From NCBI RefSeq assembly GCF_018310345.1, contig NZ_JAGXBY010000003.1, forward strand, positions 62,001 through 126,000: DNA of 64,000 bases, in the 5' to 3' direction. The notes under the pieces are model-generated. The model searched no databases. It was not told the origin of the DNA and worked only from the letters and a program-made list of their open reading frames with translations. A program made the translations under genes and the position numbers. Shown here one piece after another: positions 53,366 through 62,003 of the stretch; the first letter of the stretch is position 1, and each line of letters begins with the position of its first letter. Source of the DNA: Ornithinibacillus massiliensis (GTDB lineage: Bacteria > Bacillota > Bacilli > Bacillales > Amphibacillaceae).

Positions 53366-53671
53366 TTATGGAAGCCATCGATATGTTTCTAAATTAACTT
53401 CATTAAGGCTCCCCAATGCTACTCCTTCAGCTTCTAATTTCAGAATCTGTTCATGATAGGATGCTTCATCCTTTATTACTATTTTACCTTCTGCATTCAC
53501 AACTCGATGCCAGGGAAGCCGGTATTTTTTACTCATAGAATGTAAAATACGAACAACCTGACGAGCAGCCCTTGGACTACCAGCTAGTCTAGCAATCTGG
53601 CCATAAGTCATTACTCTCCCCTCTGGTATTTGCTTTATCAATTTAATTACGTTCTCTGTAAATGGTGTCAT
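53366..53671 (-). CDS. Alkyltransferase-like protein (ATL), MGMT fold without the active Cys
   Basis: A 101-residue protein of the O6-alkylguanine-DNA-alkyltransferase fold. The active-site motif PCHR is PWHR here (LPWHRVVNAEGKI), the hallmark of ATL proteins, which bind O6-alkylguanine and hand it to nucleotide excision repair instead of repairing it. The arginine finger and helix-turn-helix (YGQIARLAGSPRAARQVVR) are conserved. Two ATGs at 53674 and 53671 follow GGAGG; the second has a better spacing. In-frame starts upstream lack sites. Confidence 0.88.
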   Translation of the reverse strand: MTPFTENVIKLIKQIPEGRVMTYGQIARLAGSPRAARQVVRILHSMSKKYRLPWHRVVNAEGKIVIKDEASYHEQILKLEAEGVALGSLNEVNLETYRWLP

Positions 53672-53762
53672 CATTATCCTCCAGCAAATGCTTCCTAATA
53701 GAATATCAAGGTATTGTTTATACTGGTTCAAATTATCTACTCAATATACTCTCTCCCGTATA

Positions 53763-54305
53763 CTAGCTGGTTTTTTGTCTTCTAAAGTAATCCTCTGCTA
53801 GTATCCCCATTATGATTTCATCAGAATATGTTTCATTATAAAATAGCGAATCCCTTAGTACGCCCTCCACTTTAAAGCCTACCTTCTCATAAGCCTTTAT
53901 CCCTCGCTTATTATGCGAATAGACCTCTAGTTGCAGTCGGTTTAACTTTAACTCCTTAAACGTAAAAGCTAATGCAAGTTCCACCGCCTCCGTACCATAA
54001 CCCTTATTAAAATACTTCTTATCATGCAGTGCAATTCGAAATCCAGCTTTTCTATTCATTTTGTCGATGTCTAATATGGTTAAATCACCGATGATACCAT
54101 CAGCTTCAACTAAACAAATTGCAAAATCATAACGAGAATCATCTTCTAATATTCGATCTATTTGAGCATTTATTTGTTCCATAGTAAACGTGTTTCTCGT
54201 TCCAGTCATATAACGAATTTCTTCATCATGAACTGCATTTAGTATGCTTTTGTTATCTTCTTTTGTTAAGGGTCTTAAATATACCGATTTACCTTGGTAA
54301 TACAT
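53763..54305 (-). CDS. GNAT family N-acetyltransferase (RimJ/RimL type)
   Basis: A 180-residue acetyltransferase. The acetyl-CoA motif is KYFNKGYGTEAVELALAFTF (near residues 94-113) followed by LQLEVYSHNKRGIKAYEKVG, matching GNAT motifs A and B. The N-terminus YLRPLTKEDNKSIL is typical of the RimJ/RimL and diamine type. Substrate unknown. It follows the methyltransferase gene by 30 bases on the same strand and may be co-transcribed. Confidence 0.85.
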   Translation of the reverse strand: MYYQGKSVYLRPLTKEDNKSILNAVHDEEIRYMTGTRNTFTMEQINAQIDRILEDDSRYDFAICLVEADGIIGDLTILDIDKMNRKAGFRIALHDKKYFNKGYGTEAVELALAFTFKELKLNRLQLEVYSHNKRGIKAYEKVGFKVEGVLRDSLFYNETYSDEIIMGILAEDYFRRQKTS

Positions 54306-54335
54306 GGTTGGTTGCCTCCCTTTCCCAAAAGGTTT

Positions 54336-54947
54336 CTATTTATTAGGTTTTGCCCATATTAATGAAACCATGCCAGACCAGTATTGTTCGAAGTGTTTGA
54401 CTTGTAGTTTAGATGCCTCCATAATCTTCAGAATATCTCGATCGCAATGACAACCTGAAAACCTTCTATAAAGTGGATCAACCACCTTTTGTGTCATAGA
54501 CAACAATATATTGGAACTTAACCCGTGTTCTAAAAACAATACAGCGCCATCTTCCTGACACCAATCATTATATTTATTTAAGGTTTTCACTGGATCTGGA
54601 TAACTACATAGTGTCAGAGTCGAAACAATACTATTAAAAGAATTGGATTGCAAAGAAAGTGTATCAACATCCTGATGGATAAAATGCACATGTAACTGAT
54701 TTGTTATAGCTTGCTGCTCAGCACTTTTAATCATCTCTTTACTAAAATCCACTCCGATAATCTCACTGACCTTTTGTTTGTCATAATGTGGAAAATTAGC
54801 TCCTACACCTACTCCGACTTCTAACACTTTACCATAAGCTGACTTAATAAGTTTCTCCCGCCATCCTGCTACAGTTGGATTATTACGATTATTTTCATAC
54901 ATGGAAACCTGACTGTCATACTTTTTTATTAATTTTTCCTTCTTCAT
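54336..54947 (-). CDS. Class I SAM-dependent methyltransferase
   Basis: A 203-residue methyltransferase. Motif I is VLEVGVGVGANFPHYD (near 40-55), followed by the acidic IIGVDFSKEMI and a motif IV-like IVSTLTLCSYPDPV. The family around it is phosphatidylethanolamine/ubiquinone-like methyltransferases of the Methyltransf_11 type. No membrane segment. GAGGAG lies 6 bases before the ATG. Confidence 0.87.
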   Translation of the reverse strand: MKKEKLIKKYDSQVSMYENNRNNPTVAGWREKLIKSAYGKVLEVGVGVGANFPHYDKQKVSEIIGVDFSKEMIKSAEQQAITNQLHVHFIHQDVDTLSLQSNSFNSIVSTLTLCSYPDPVKTLNKYNDWCQEDGAVLFLEHGLSSNILLSMTQKVVDPLYRRFSGCHCDRDILKIMEASKLQVKHFEQYWSGMVSLIWAKPNK

Positions 54948-55024
54948 ATATAACTCCTCATAAGTTCGTCATGGCAAGTATTAACTTATGGTGTCTATTC
55001 TTGATAAAGTAATCGTAACATAAG

Positions 55025-55062
55025 AAGGAGATTAAGATAATTTTAAGCTTCTTAATCTCCTT
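55025..55062. terminator. Hairpin between convergent-orientation units, after the anti-sigma gene
   Basis: AAGGAGATTAAG pairs perfectly with CTTAATCTCCTT around a 14-base loop, 12 bases past the anti-sigma stop on the minus strand. Confidence 0.75.
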
Positions 55063-55074
55063 TAATATTACACC

Positions 55075-56238
55075 TTATTCTTCCTCACTTCTGTCCCATT
55101 CCCAATTCCAGAATGACACTTCATCTACTTCTAGATCACTAATCATTGGTTCTTCCTGAAGTTTTAAGATTTCCTTTGTTGGACCCGTAATGACAGCACC
55201 GTAATGTTCGATTCCATGCTCTTTTAAATACTGTATTCTATTATCTATATTTAACGGTTCAAAGGTTAGCTTATTTGCCTTACTTTCATATTTGGAAAGA
55301 AAAGCTAGTGTCTTCATAAATTGTGTGTGAAGCAGTTCATAATCCCCTTCTTCATATACCGGAGAATAATGTGATTCAGAGACTACCTTACTACCAAATA
55401 AACCCTTTTCTTCCTCCCTAGAATCTAATATCATATCATTATCATGCCAGATCGGATAATCAGGAAAGCCAATTGGCTCGAAAATAGTACCGGCATATCT
55501 TGATTCTCCTTCTTGCCCCGTATAAACGGCAAACCAGATAATATCTAGATTTCTACCATTAAATAATTGGAATACGTCATTTGTACTTAGTAGCTCGGAA
55601 AAAGACACATATGCAGATACAACCGTTCCCTCGGATAATTGTTCTAATTGGTTCCAATCAGCCATTTCGCTTTCTGCTCCAGGAAGAATAAATCCTGGTT
55701 GCTCTTGCTTCATTCTCCCGTAGAAATCTTCCATTGGGAATCCCATCAGAGAGAACAAGAAGTTAACTTTCATTTCGCCAACTACTAATGTTTCATCCCC
55801 AACCCTCTTTATTAAATCTCTACTAGCTTCCATAGAAAAGAATGGTTTTGTATTCGTACTTGTTCCTCCATAATAACCATATGGATTCGTGACTGTTAAT
55901 GTATAATCAATTATATTTCGAAAGGTATCGACTCGGTCTGGTTTTCCCCATGAATAATAAACAGCTGTTAGGATAGTTGATAAAATCGTAACAAAGAAGA
56001 GAATACTGATTACCATAATAGCAGTCTGAAACCTAGCTTTCCATTTACTTCGTCTCAGTATTTTTATTTGCTTTTCATCATTCATAGGATTAACTATTCG
56101 GTCTTTATCTTCTTTTTCGTCTATGAACTCATAATATTTTTCTAATTTTTCTAACTCCTGCTCGACCTTTTCTTTTTCCGCTTCGGAAAGTTCTCCTTTT
56201 TCATAGGCATCTAATTTCTTCTTAAAATCATCTTTCAT
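55075..56238 (-). CDS. Anti-sigma factor with Sigma_reg N- and C-terminal domains
   Basis: A 387-residue membrane anti-sigma factor. The N-terminus (about 1-60) is a helical cytoplasmic region with EKGELSEAEKEKVEQELEKL, then a membrane helix at about 70-95, then a large extracytoplasmic domain. These match the Sigma_reg_N/Sigma_reg_C layout of B. subtilis YhdL (anti-SigM) and related proteins. Its start overlaps the end of the ECF sigma gene by 11 bases, the usual coupling of sigma and anti-sigma. It would hold the sigma factor at the membrane until a cell-envelope signal. Confidence 0.8.
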   Translation of the reverse strand: MKDDFKKKLDAYEKGELSEAEKEKVEQELEKLEKYYEFIDEKEDKDRIVNPMNDEKQIKILRRSKWKARFQTAIMVISILFFVTILSTILTAVYYSWGKPDRVDTFRNIIDYTLTVTNPYGYYGGTSTNTKPFFSMEASRDLIKRVGDETLVVGEMKVNFLFSLMGFPMEDFYGRMKQEQPGFILPGAESEMADWNQLEQLSEGTVVSAYVSFSELLSTNDVFQLFNGRNLDIIWFAVYTGQEGESRYAGTIFEPIGFPDYPIWHDNDMILDSREEEKGLFGSKVVSESHYSPVYEEGDYELLHTQFMKTLAFLSKYESKANKLTFEPLNIDNRIQYLKEHGIEHYGAVITGPTKEILKLQEEPMISDLEVDEVSFWNWEWDRSEEE

Positions 56239-56728
56239 CCGATTGTTCCCTCCTCTGTCTTACATATTGTCTGCCGCGAAATAACAAAACCTTAAAATAC
56301 GATTGTTTAACCCCCATTACACTCGATGCTTCAGCTTGAGTAAGTCCATGGACATCATGCAATAATACAGCATATCTTTGTTTTTCTGGTAAATCATTGA
56401 GTAAATATATGATTTCTTGAATCTCTTCTTTTCTAACTACATCTTCTTCAAACAAATTCTTCTTATCCATAAAAGTAGTGAAGAAAGTATCTTCTTTTAT
56501 CATCATCTTTTTATGCTTACGGTAATAATCAATAAAAACATGATGTGCAATTGTAAATAGCCAGGCTTTAACACTCTCCCCCTTATAATTCTCGATATAT
56601 AGATGGGCTCTAATAAACGTTTCTTGAACCAGGTCTTCTGCTGTATGATGGTTTCGACTAAGCATTAGGAGGAAACGATATATATCAAGAAAATATGTGT
56701 GATAAATGTAATCCAGATTATCTTTCAT
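56228..56728 (-). CDS. ECF sigma factor, SigM-like
   Basis: A 166-residue extracytoplasmic-function sigma factor. Region 2 (about 1-75) has DIYRFLLMLSRNHHTAEDLVQETFIRAH and the -10-binding WLFTIAHHVFIDYYRKHK; region 4 has LPEKQRYAVLLHDVHGLTQA then EASSVMGVKQSYFKVLLFRG, a typical HTH. It is similar to B. subtilis SigM in sequence and in its overlapping anti-sigma partner. The ATG at 56728 is preferred (GGGGGAG just upstream); an in-frame GTG 15 bases earlier covers that site. An ECF-type promoter lies upstream (56748-56775). Confidence 0.85.
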   Translation of the reverse strand: MKDNLDYIYHTYFLDIYRFLLMLSRNHHTAEDLVQETFIRAHLYIENYKGESVKAWLFTIAHHVFIDYYRKHKKMMIKEDTFFTTFMDKKNLFEEDVVRKEEIQEIIYLLNDLPEKQRYAVLLHDVHGLTQAEASSVMGVKQSYFKVLLFRGRQYVRQRREQSDER

Positions 56729-56747
56729 GGCTCCCCCTTTCACTTAT

Positions 56748-56775
56748 GTAACGATTAAGAAGCAAATTAGTAACA
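56748..56775 (-). promoter_or_regulatory. ECF-type autoregulatory promoter
   Basis: On the minus strand TGTTAC (56770-56775) and CGTTAC (56748-56753) are separated by 16 bases, resembling the TGaAAC-N16-CGTC pattern of SigM/SigX promoters. It would start transcription a few bases before the sigma ribosome-binding site. Confidence 0.5.
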
Positions 56776-56831
56776 GGAATTTCGAATTTTTATCTTTTAG
56801 CATATTTACAAGAGCGAATATATCCCAAAAA

Positions 56832-56862
56832 AACAAGATACCCTATCAAAGGTTATCTTGTT
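56832..56862. terminator. Hairpin between the DUF72 gene and the sigma promoter
   Basis: AACAAGATA pairs with TATCTTGTT; it lies 34 bases beyond the DUF72 stop codon on the minus strand, with an A-run making a T-run for that strand. Confidence 0.7.
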
Positions 56863-56895
56863 CGTAATCAAGTTAGCTCTATTGTATATACGTTG

Positions 56896-57747
56896 TTAAA
56901 ACAACCCGAGCTGCTTAGGTGCTAACCCTTCGTACTCTATTCCAAGCATATGTTGAAATTCTTTTGCATTATTTGCAGCATCACCGCCAGAATTATTGTT
57001 AAATAATACGATAATGTCCTTCGTTTCCTTCGAGATTTCCAAGACTCGATTCTTCCAATCCAATAATTCCTTCTCATTATATTTATATAAATAGCGAACA
57101 TCACGCCAATTTGTATCCGCGTTTTTAGGTTTAGTCCAGCCATGAAAATTCCGTCCATGCATACGAATCAATGTAACGTCAGATGTAGTCGCTACAGGTA
57201 CAATAGGAATCGAACCTTCTCCCGCTTGTGGTTCGTCCGCAATCGAATGAATCCAGCCATTTTGTTTCATAAAGGTTAAGGTGCTTTCACGATACTTATC
57301 GTAAAACCAGGATTGATTTCGAAATTCTAGGGCGACCGGAATCTCCCCCATCATTCTCTTACAATATCTTAAGTAGTTTACATTTTCCCTATTACAGCCA
57401 AACCACGGTGGAAACTGAAATAATACCATCGCTAATTTATTGGCCTCTTGAAAAGGCGTCAAGGAATCAATAAAGGCCTGAAACATAATCTCTTTATTTT
57501 CAAAAGGAATCTCCTTTCGTTGATGTCCGGTCATTCCTTGATAAGCTTTAACAACAAAACGAAAAGTATCTGGAGTATCCTTCACCCACTTTAATGCATT
57601 ACGAACTGGTTGTATTGCATAAAAGGAGGCGTCTAATTCAACCACAGGGAAGTGACTACTGTACTCGGCTAATTTATCCCTTGGTCTAATATCATCAGTA
57701 TATAATAAATCATGATCACCCCAACCAGTTAGTCCGATATAAATCAT
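56896..57747 (-). CDS. DUF72 family protein (YunF/YecE-like)
   Basis: A 283-residue TIM-barrel-like protein of the DUF72 family. Family signatures: GLTGWGDHDLLY at the N-terminus, FPVVELDASFYAIQP, LVLFQFPPWF-like AMVLFQFPPWFG, GEIPVALEFRNQSWF, and the close LFNNNSGGDAANNAKEF. The biochemical function is unknown. Length agrees with B. subtilis YunF (about 280). A single gene. Confidence 0.9.
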   Translation of the reverse strand: MIYIGLTGWGDHDLLYTDDIRPRDKLAEYSSHFPVVELDASFYAIQPVRNALKWVKDTPDTFRFVVKAYQGMTGHQRKEIPFENKEIMFQAFIDSLTPFQEANKLAMVLFQFPPWFGCNRENVNYLRYCKRMMGEIPVALEFRNQSWFYDKYRESTLTFMKQNGWIHSIADEPQAGEGSIPIVPVATTSDVTLIRMHGRNFHGWTKPKNADTNWRDVRYLYKYNEKELLDWKNRVLEISKETKDIIVLFNNNSGGDAANNAKEFQHMLGIEYEGLAPKQLGLF

Positions 57748-57928
57748 ACCGATTCCTCCTATGTGATAATAAACTAATAGGTTACATTATCCTCTATACT
57801 ATCATATACCACTACTATATCGTAAACACCTATTCTGCTAGATAGTATAGTAGGAAAGTAGTAACACGAACCATAAATAAATAGCAGTTCCAGTCCTGTC
57901 CATACGGAGGGATCCACGTGCATATAAA

Positions 57929-57977
57929 AAGAAGCATATGAAGAATTAGCATTTTAGCTAAGACCCCTATGCTTCTT
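57929..57977 (-). terminator. Terminator of the zinc-responsive rpsN operon
   Basis: AAGAAGCATA pairs perfectly with TATGCTTCTT over a 29-base loop; on the minus strand it is followed by TCTTTTTATAT. It lies 55 bases after the rpsN stop. Confidence 0.7.
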
Positions 57978-58031
57978 GTAAACATAACCTTCCTGACTAC
58001 TTTTTTAATACCTTATATAAGGCGGATTATT

Positions 58032-58301
58032 CTACCAGCTAGATTTTTTTACACCTGGTACTTGTCCTTTATGAGCATATTCGCGGAAAGCAATTCTTGA
58101 CATTCCAAACTTGCGCATATACCCTCTTGGACGCCCAGTCACAGCGCAGCGGTTTTTAAGTCTTGTTGGCGAGGAATCACGCGGTAGTTTACGAAGCGCT
58201 TCATAATCTCCCTTCTCCTTTAACTCTCTTCTTATTTCAGCATACTTTTCTATCATTCTTTGTTGTTTCATCGCTTTTACTACTTTTGATTTTTTAGCCA
58301 T
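58032..58301 (-). CDS. rpsN: Ribosomal protein S14, zinc-independent paralogue (RpsN2)
   Basis: An 89-residue S14 of the long, zinc-free type (like B. subtilis YhzA). The zinc-ribbon Cys pairs of the normal S14 are absent; only one Cys in [20 protein letters not shown] remains. It replaces zinc-containing S14 when zinc is short, and in Bacillus it is repressed by Zur. Gap to the upstream ZagA-like GTPase is 27 bases, so the two probably share one Zur-controlled transcript. Confidence 0.95.
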   Translation of the reverse strand: MAKKSKVVKAMKQQRMIEKYAEIRRELKEKGDYEALRKLPRDSSPTRLKNRCAVTGRPRGYMRKFGMSRIAFREYAHKGQVPGVKKSSW

Positions 58302-58328
58302 TTTAAATTATTCTCCTCACTATTATGC

Positions 58329-59528
58329 TTATACTGTTTGGATATTCCATTGAAACGGATCTGGTAGTTTACTCCAGTCACTATCCATTTCCTCTGGCGT
58401 TAATAAACAGTTATCCAATTCTTTCGTAATATATTCTTTATCTAAATCAAGTCCAATAAAAACTAACTGTGTCTTTCGATCACCAAATTCCAAATCCCAT
58501 GTTTCCATGACTTCTGGGTTTTCTTGTAAAAGGGCTTCTCTTCTACTAGGAGGAAGTGCCACTACCCAATATGCAAGTGGCTCAATGTTTGCAGATAACC
58601 CTGCTTGCGAAAGTAGAACAGAAAAATCATTTCTTGTTGCTAACCACATAATTCCTTTTGCCCGTACGATATTTTCAGGCATAGTCTCGATAAACCTTAA
58701 TAGACGTACCGAATGAAAAGGTAGCCTGCGTTCATAGACAAATGAAGCAATCCCATACTCCTCTGTCTCCGGTACATGCCCTTGAGGTCCATTGGTCAGC
58801 TCTTTTAGCCATCCTGCAGAACTACTTGCTTTCTCAAATTCAAAAGAGTTCGTATGAAGAATTTCTTTTGGGTCTACTACTCCATGTGTCGTTCTAATGA
58901 ACTTCGCTTCTGGCTGTAATTTTCTTAGAACTTGTTCGAGTTTCTCTAAATCAGCTTCATCCACTAGATCACACTTATTTAAAACTAGCACATCACAGAA
59001 TTCAATTTGGTCAATTAATAAATCTGCTATTTCACGTTCATCCTCCTCCGAAATCGCTTCTTTCCGATCTAACAAACTTTCACCTGATCCAAAGTCATGC
59101 CAGAAACGGCTAGCATCGACTACTGTAACCATCGTATCTAATTGACAATATTTGTTAAGGTCTATCCCTAATTGATCATCCAAATATGAAAATGTCTGGG
59201 CCACAGGTATAGGCTCACTAATTCCTGTTGATTCAATTAAGATATAATCAAACCTACCATCCTTCGCTAACTTTTCTACTTCAATTAATAAATCTTCTCG
59301 TAGTGTACAACATATGCACCCATTGGACATTTCGACCAGTTGCTCATCCACTCTAGATAATGTTCCTTCATTCTCCACAAGTCCTGCATCAATATTTATC
59401 TCACTCATGTCATTTACAATAACTGCTACCTTCATCCCATCTCTGTTGTGTAAAACATGATTTAATAAGGTTGTTTTCCCTGCCCCTAAGTAACCACTTA
59501 ATACGGTAACTGGTATCTTCTGTGTCAT
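58329..59528 (-). CDS. COG0523/CobW-type zinc GTPase, ZagA (YciC)-like
   Basis: A 399-residue G3E GTPase that delivers zinc to targets under starvation. Walker A is GYLGAGKTT (near 12), the metal-binding CXCC is [12 protein letters not shown] is the base-specificity motif, and the long C-terminal CobW_C domain ends with [19 protein letters not shown]. The ATG at 59528 is preferred (AAAGGGAG 7 bases upstream). A Zur box lies directly upstream (59553-59569). B. subtilis ZagA (YciC) works with GTP cyclohydrolase; the same role is inference here. Confidence 0.88.
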   Translation of the reverse strand: MTQKIPVTVLSGYLGAGKTTLLNHVLHNRDGMKVAVIVNDMSEINIDAGLVENEGTLSRVDEQLVEMSNGCICCTLREDLLIEVEKLAKDGRFDYILIESTGISEPIPVAQTFSYLDDQLGIDLNKYCQLDTMVTVVDASRFWHDFGSGESLLDRKEAISEEDEREIADLLIDQIEFCDVLVLNKCDLVDEADLEKLEQVLRKLQPEAKFIRTTHGVVDPKEILHTNSFEFEKASSSAGWLKELTNGPQGHVPETEEYGIASFVYERRLPFHSVRLLRFIETMPENIVRAKGIMWLATRNDFSVLLSQAGLSANIEPLAYWVVALPPSRREALLQENPEVMETWDLEFGDRKTQLVFIGLDLDKEYITKELDNCLLTPEEMDSDWSKLPDPFQWNIQTV

Positions 59529-59552
59529 ATACATTCTCCCTTTCAATAGTTA

Positions 59553-59569
59553 ATCGTAATCATTACGAT
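59553..59569. promoter_or_regulatory. Zur box upstream of the ZagA-like gene
   Basis: TCGTAATCATTACGA is a perfect palindrome around the central C, matching the Bacillus Zur consensus TCGTAATnATTACGA. It lies 24 bases upstream of the start codon. Confidence 0.9.
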
Positions 59570-59572
59570 AAA

Positions 59573-60589
59573 CTATCTAAAAAAATATCCTTCAGTTTGA
59601 AGTTTGAATTTTTCATCTATACAATAGCGAAATCCTTTCTTGAGCTCTTCTTCATCTAATTTTGTTCCAATAAATATTAGTTCACTTTTTCTCGGTTCAT
59701 CTTGTTTCCATTTCCGGTCTTCTGTACTAGCAAATAGCATGTGAACCCCTTGATAAACAACTCGATTATCAATATCCTTTACATTTAATATTCCTTTGTA
59801 TCGATAAAGCGACTCTCCTTTCATTTGAACAAGGTAAGTAAACCATTTATTGACACGGTCGAGGAACAATGGTTTGTCTGACTTTAGAATAATAGAATGT
59901 ACATTGTCATCATGGTGATGATGATGGGATTCTGTAAGTAAGTTCGATTGAATCTTAAGCTTCGCACTTAAATCAAATGATTGAACACCTATTAGCTTAT
60001 TAATGGGTACTTCACTATTTGTCGTAGTGATTACTTCCGCTGTCATGTTCATCTTTTTAATCCGAAGCTTTAAATCTGCTAATTCCTCCTGAGAAACTAA
60101 ATCCGCTTTATTCATAATGATTAAATCCGCAAAAGCAATTTGTTCCTGGGCGATTTCCTGCTCTAAATGTAGGGGCAAATGCTTCGAATCTACAACCGTA
60201 CAAACACTGTCTATGTCAAACCAATATGCCATTACTTCATCCATTAGAAAGGTTTGAATAACAGGTGCTGGGTTTGCTAGTCCAGTTGTTTCAATAATAA
60301 TTCGACTTAAATGGATCTCCCTTTTGGCCATTTTAACGATTAAATTTTTCAGAACCTTAATCAAATCTCCACGTACATTACAACAAATGCATCCTTTGTT
60401 GATTTCTATTATTTCCTCGTGTGTCTTTATGACAAGCTCTGAGTCAATTCCGGTATCACCGTATTCATTAATAATGACTGCCGCACGTCGATTTTGCTCA
60501 TCTCTTAATAATCGGTTTAACAGCGTTGTTTTCCCAGCACCTAAAAATCCGGTTAAAATGGTGACAGGAATTTTATGTTGTTTGAGCAT
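59573..60589 (-). CDS. Second COG0523/CobW-type GTPase with a His-rich loop
   Basis: A 338-residue G3E GTPase of the YjiA/YeiR-like type. Walker A GFLGAGKTT (about 13-21), CXCC as GCICCNVRGDL, base motif NKADLV, and a CobW_C domain. A His-rich loop (ESHHHHHDDNVH, near residue 225) suits metal chelation or transfer. It has no Zur box just upstream, yet lies between the ZinT-type gene and the second Zur box, so expression may come by read-through from the ZinT promoter past the hairpin at 60634. Its target protein is unknown. Confidence 0.85.
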   Translation of the reverse strand: MLKQHKIPVTILTGFLGAGKTTLLNRLLRDEQNRRAAVIINEYGDTGIDSELVIKTHEEIIEINKGCICCNVRGDLIKVLKNLIVKMAKREIHLSRIIIETTGLANPAPVIQTFLMDEVMAYWFDIDSVCTVVDSKHLPLHLEQEIAQEQIAFADLIIMNKADLVSQEELADLKLRIKKMNMTAEVITTTNSEVPINKLIGVQSFDLSAKLKIQSNLLTESHHHHHDDNVHSIILKSDKPLFLDRVNKWFTYLVQMKGESLYRYKGILNVKDIDNRVVYQGVHMLFASTEDRKWKQDEPRKSELIFIGTKLDEEELKKGFRYCIDEKFKLQTEGYFFR

Positions 60590-60633
60590 TTAGAACCTCC
60601 TTTAAGTGTGTTATCGACTATTATAAGAAAACC

Positions 60634-60667
60634 TAACACAAGAAGGGACAGTCCCCTCCTTGTGTTA
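60634..60667 (-). terminator. Hairpin after the ZinT-type gene
   Basis: TAACACAAGAAGGG pairs with CCCTCCTTGTGTTA (one mismatch) around a 6-base loop. The T-run on the minus strand (GGTTTTCTTAT) is modest, so some read-through to the CobW-type gene is possible. Confidence 0.7.
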
Positions 60668-60697
60668 AATATGATATGATTCAAATTGTCATCGAAA

Positions 60698-61681
60698 TTA
60701 ATGAGCAATCATTTCTGTTACAATACCATCTCCATCCAATTCAGATGGGTAGTATGTAGGCCAGTGATCCAATTCATTCAATAACACATCTCGGTCATCA
60801 CCCCAATAAAGGTGAAAATGATAAGAATCAGTAGGATAAATACTATGATCACTAAATTGAATGTACGTTGGAACTCCTTCCACTCCATCCTCATGTTTAA
60901 AGATATAACGTACTCCCCTGTTTCCTGCATCATACTCTAATATTTCATATCCATCGTACGTAAATTTACCCGAATATTCATTTCCATTTTCATAGAATGT
61001 TACAATATCTTCCTCAATTACGATTCGATTAACATCTGTTTTATAGCCTCTATCATAATACTCTTTGTATTCTTCAACTGTTTTGCTGTCATCTTCCTCT
61101 GCTTTGTGAGCAAACACCTCATCTAGTGTACCATCTAATAAATATGGATAGACAGACTGCCAGTCACCTTCCCAATCCGATAATGTACGATCTTTTATTT
61201 GACTATCTTCAAAGTACCCAGCATATATTTTTTTAGCTTCTTCATCATGACCAAGTCCATGATGATCGTCTATGGTAATTGTAACAGGCTCAGATTCACC
61301 CAAAACTTCATGATTATCATCATAAAGAACTGCTTTAAGCTGTACACCATCCAATTTAGCTTCTCCCTCGTATTTTTCCGTAGTTTGTCCTTCAATTACT
61401 TCCCACTCAGAAGCTCCTGGATCTAGCATAAACCAATGCCAATGTGGATGATCTACTTCTTTATCCGTAGTAGCCGTTAATTGAATTGTACTACCAGTAT
61501 GATAATGATCAGCTAATCCATCTATAGTTACATTAATTTCTGTTGCATCCTTGTTTGACTCAGACGGTACCTCGTCCTTGGAATTTATTGGCTCCTTTTC
61601 ATTCGAAGATGAATCTTGACATCCAACTAGTATCATAATTAGAACTAGTGCACCTAACCCTTTCAACAAAATGACCTTCAT
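60698..61681 (-). CDS. ZinT-domain zinc-binding lipoprotein (YrpE-like) with extra His-rich domain
   Basis: A 327-residue lipoprotein (lipobox ILVGCQ, Cys about 21). The C-terminal 180 residues are a ZinT domain: IYAGYFEDSQIKDRTLSDWE starts it, and YHFHLYWGDD near the end carries the conserved metal-site His. Between lies an Ig-like domain (about 45-140) rich in His: DHYHTGSTIQL, DHPHWHWFML and TIDDHHGLGHDEE as likely metal ligands. B. subtilis YrpE is about 250 residues, so the extra domain is an addition. A perfect Zur box lies upstream. It captures zinc outside the membrane under starvation. Confidence 0.87.
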   Translation of the reverse strand: MKVILLKGLGALVLIMILVGCQDSSSNEKEPINSKDEVPSESNKDATEINVTIDGLADHYHTGSTIQLTATTDKEVDHPHWHWFMLDPGASEWEVIEGQTTEKYEGEAKLDGVQLKAVLYDDNHEVLGESEPVTITIDDHHGLGHDEEAKKIYAGYFEDSQIKDRTLSDWEGDWQSVYPYLLDGTLDEVFAHKAEEDDSKTVEEYKEYYDRGYKTDVNRIVIEEDIVTFYENGNEYSGKFTYDGYEILEYDAGNRGVRYIFKHEDGVEGVPTYIQFSDHSIYPTDSYHFHLYWGDDRDVLLNELDHWPTYYPSELDGDGIVTEMIAH

Positions 61682-61702
61682 ATTAAATAACTCCCCTCTC
61701 CT

Positions 61703-61723
61703 AAATCGTAATGATTACGATTT
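61703..61723. promoter_or_regulatory. Zur box upstream of the ZinT-type gene
   Basis: AAATCGTAAT-G-ATTACGATTT is a perfect 21-base palindrome around one base, the full Bacillus Zur consensus. It lies 22 bases upstream of the start codon. Confidence 0.95.
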
Positions 61724-61944
61724 ATAGCATACACGCTTAACCTTTTAACGTCAAGTAATCTTATCTGTATTTTTAATCGCTTCATATTCAACAATAGTAG
61801 AATAGCTTAAAAAACTAATATTCTGTAGACAAAAGATCTATTAATATTTTTATACTTGGTATTTAGTAAATACTAAAATTCTAGCATTCCTAGATTGTAC
61901 ATTTTCCTTCTGAAGATGCAGGAACAACAAAGACTATAAAAGAA

Positions 61945-61979
61945 AAACAAAAAAAAGAGTTAGGACGACACCTAACTCT
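61945..61979 (-). terminator. Terminator of the TrhA/hemolysin III gene
   Basis: AGAGTTAGG pairs perfectly with CCTAACTCT around a 6-base loop, followed by a T-run on the minus strand; 25 bases after the stop. Confidence 0.9.
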
Positions 61980-62003
61980 CTAATAAGCATATACTTAAAT
62001 TCC

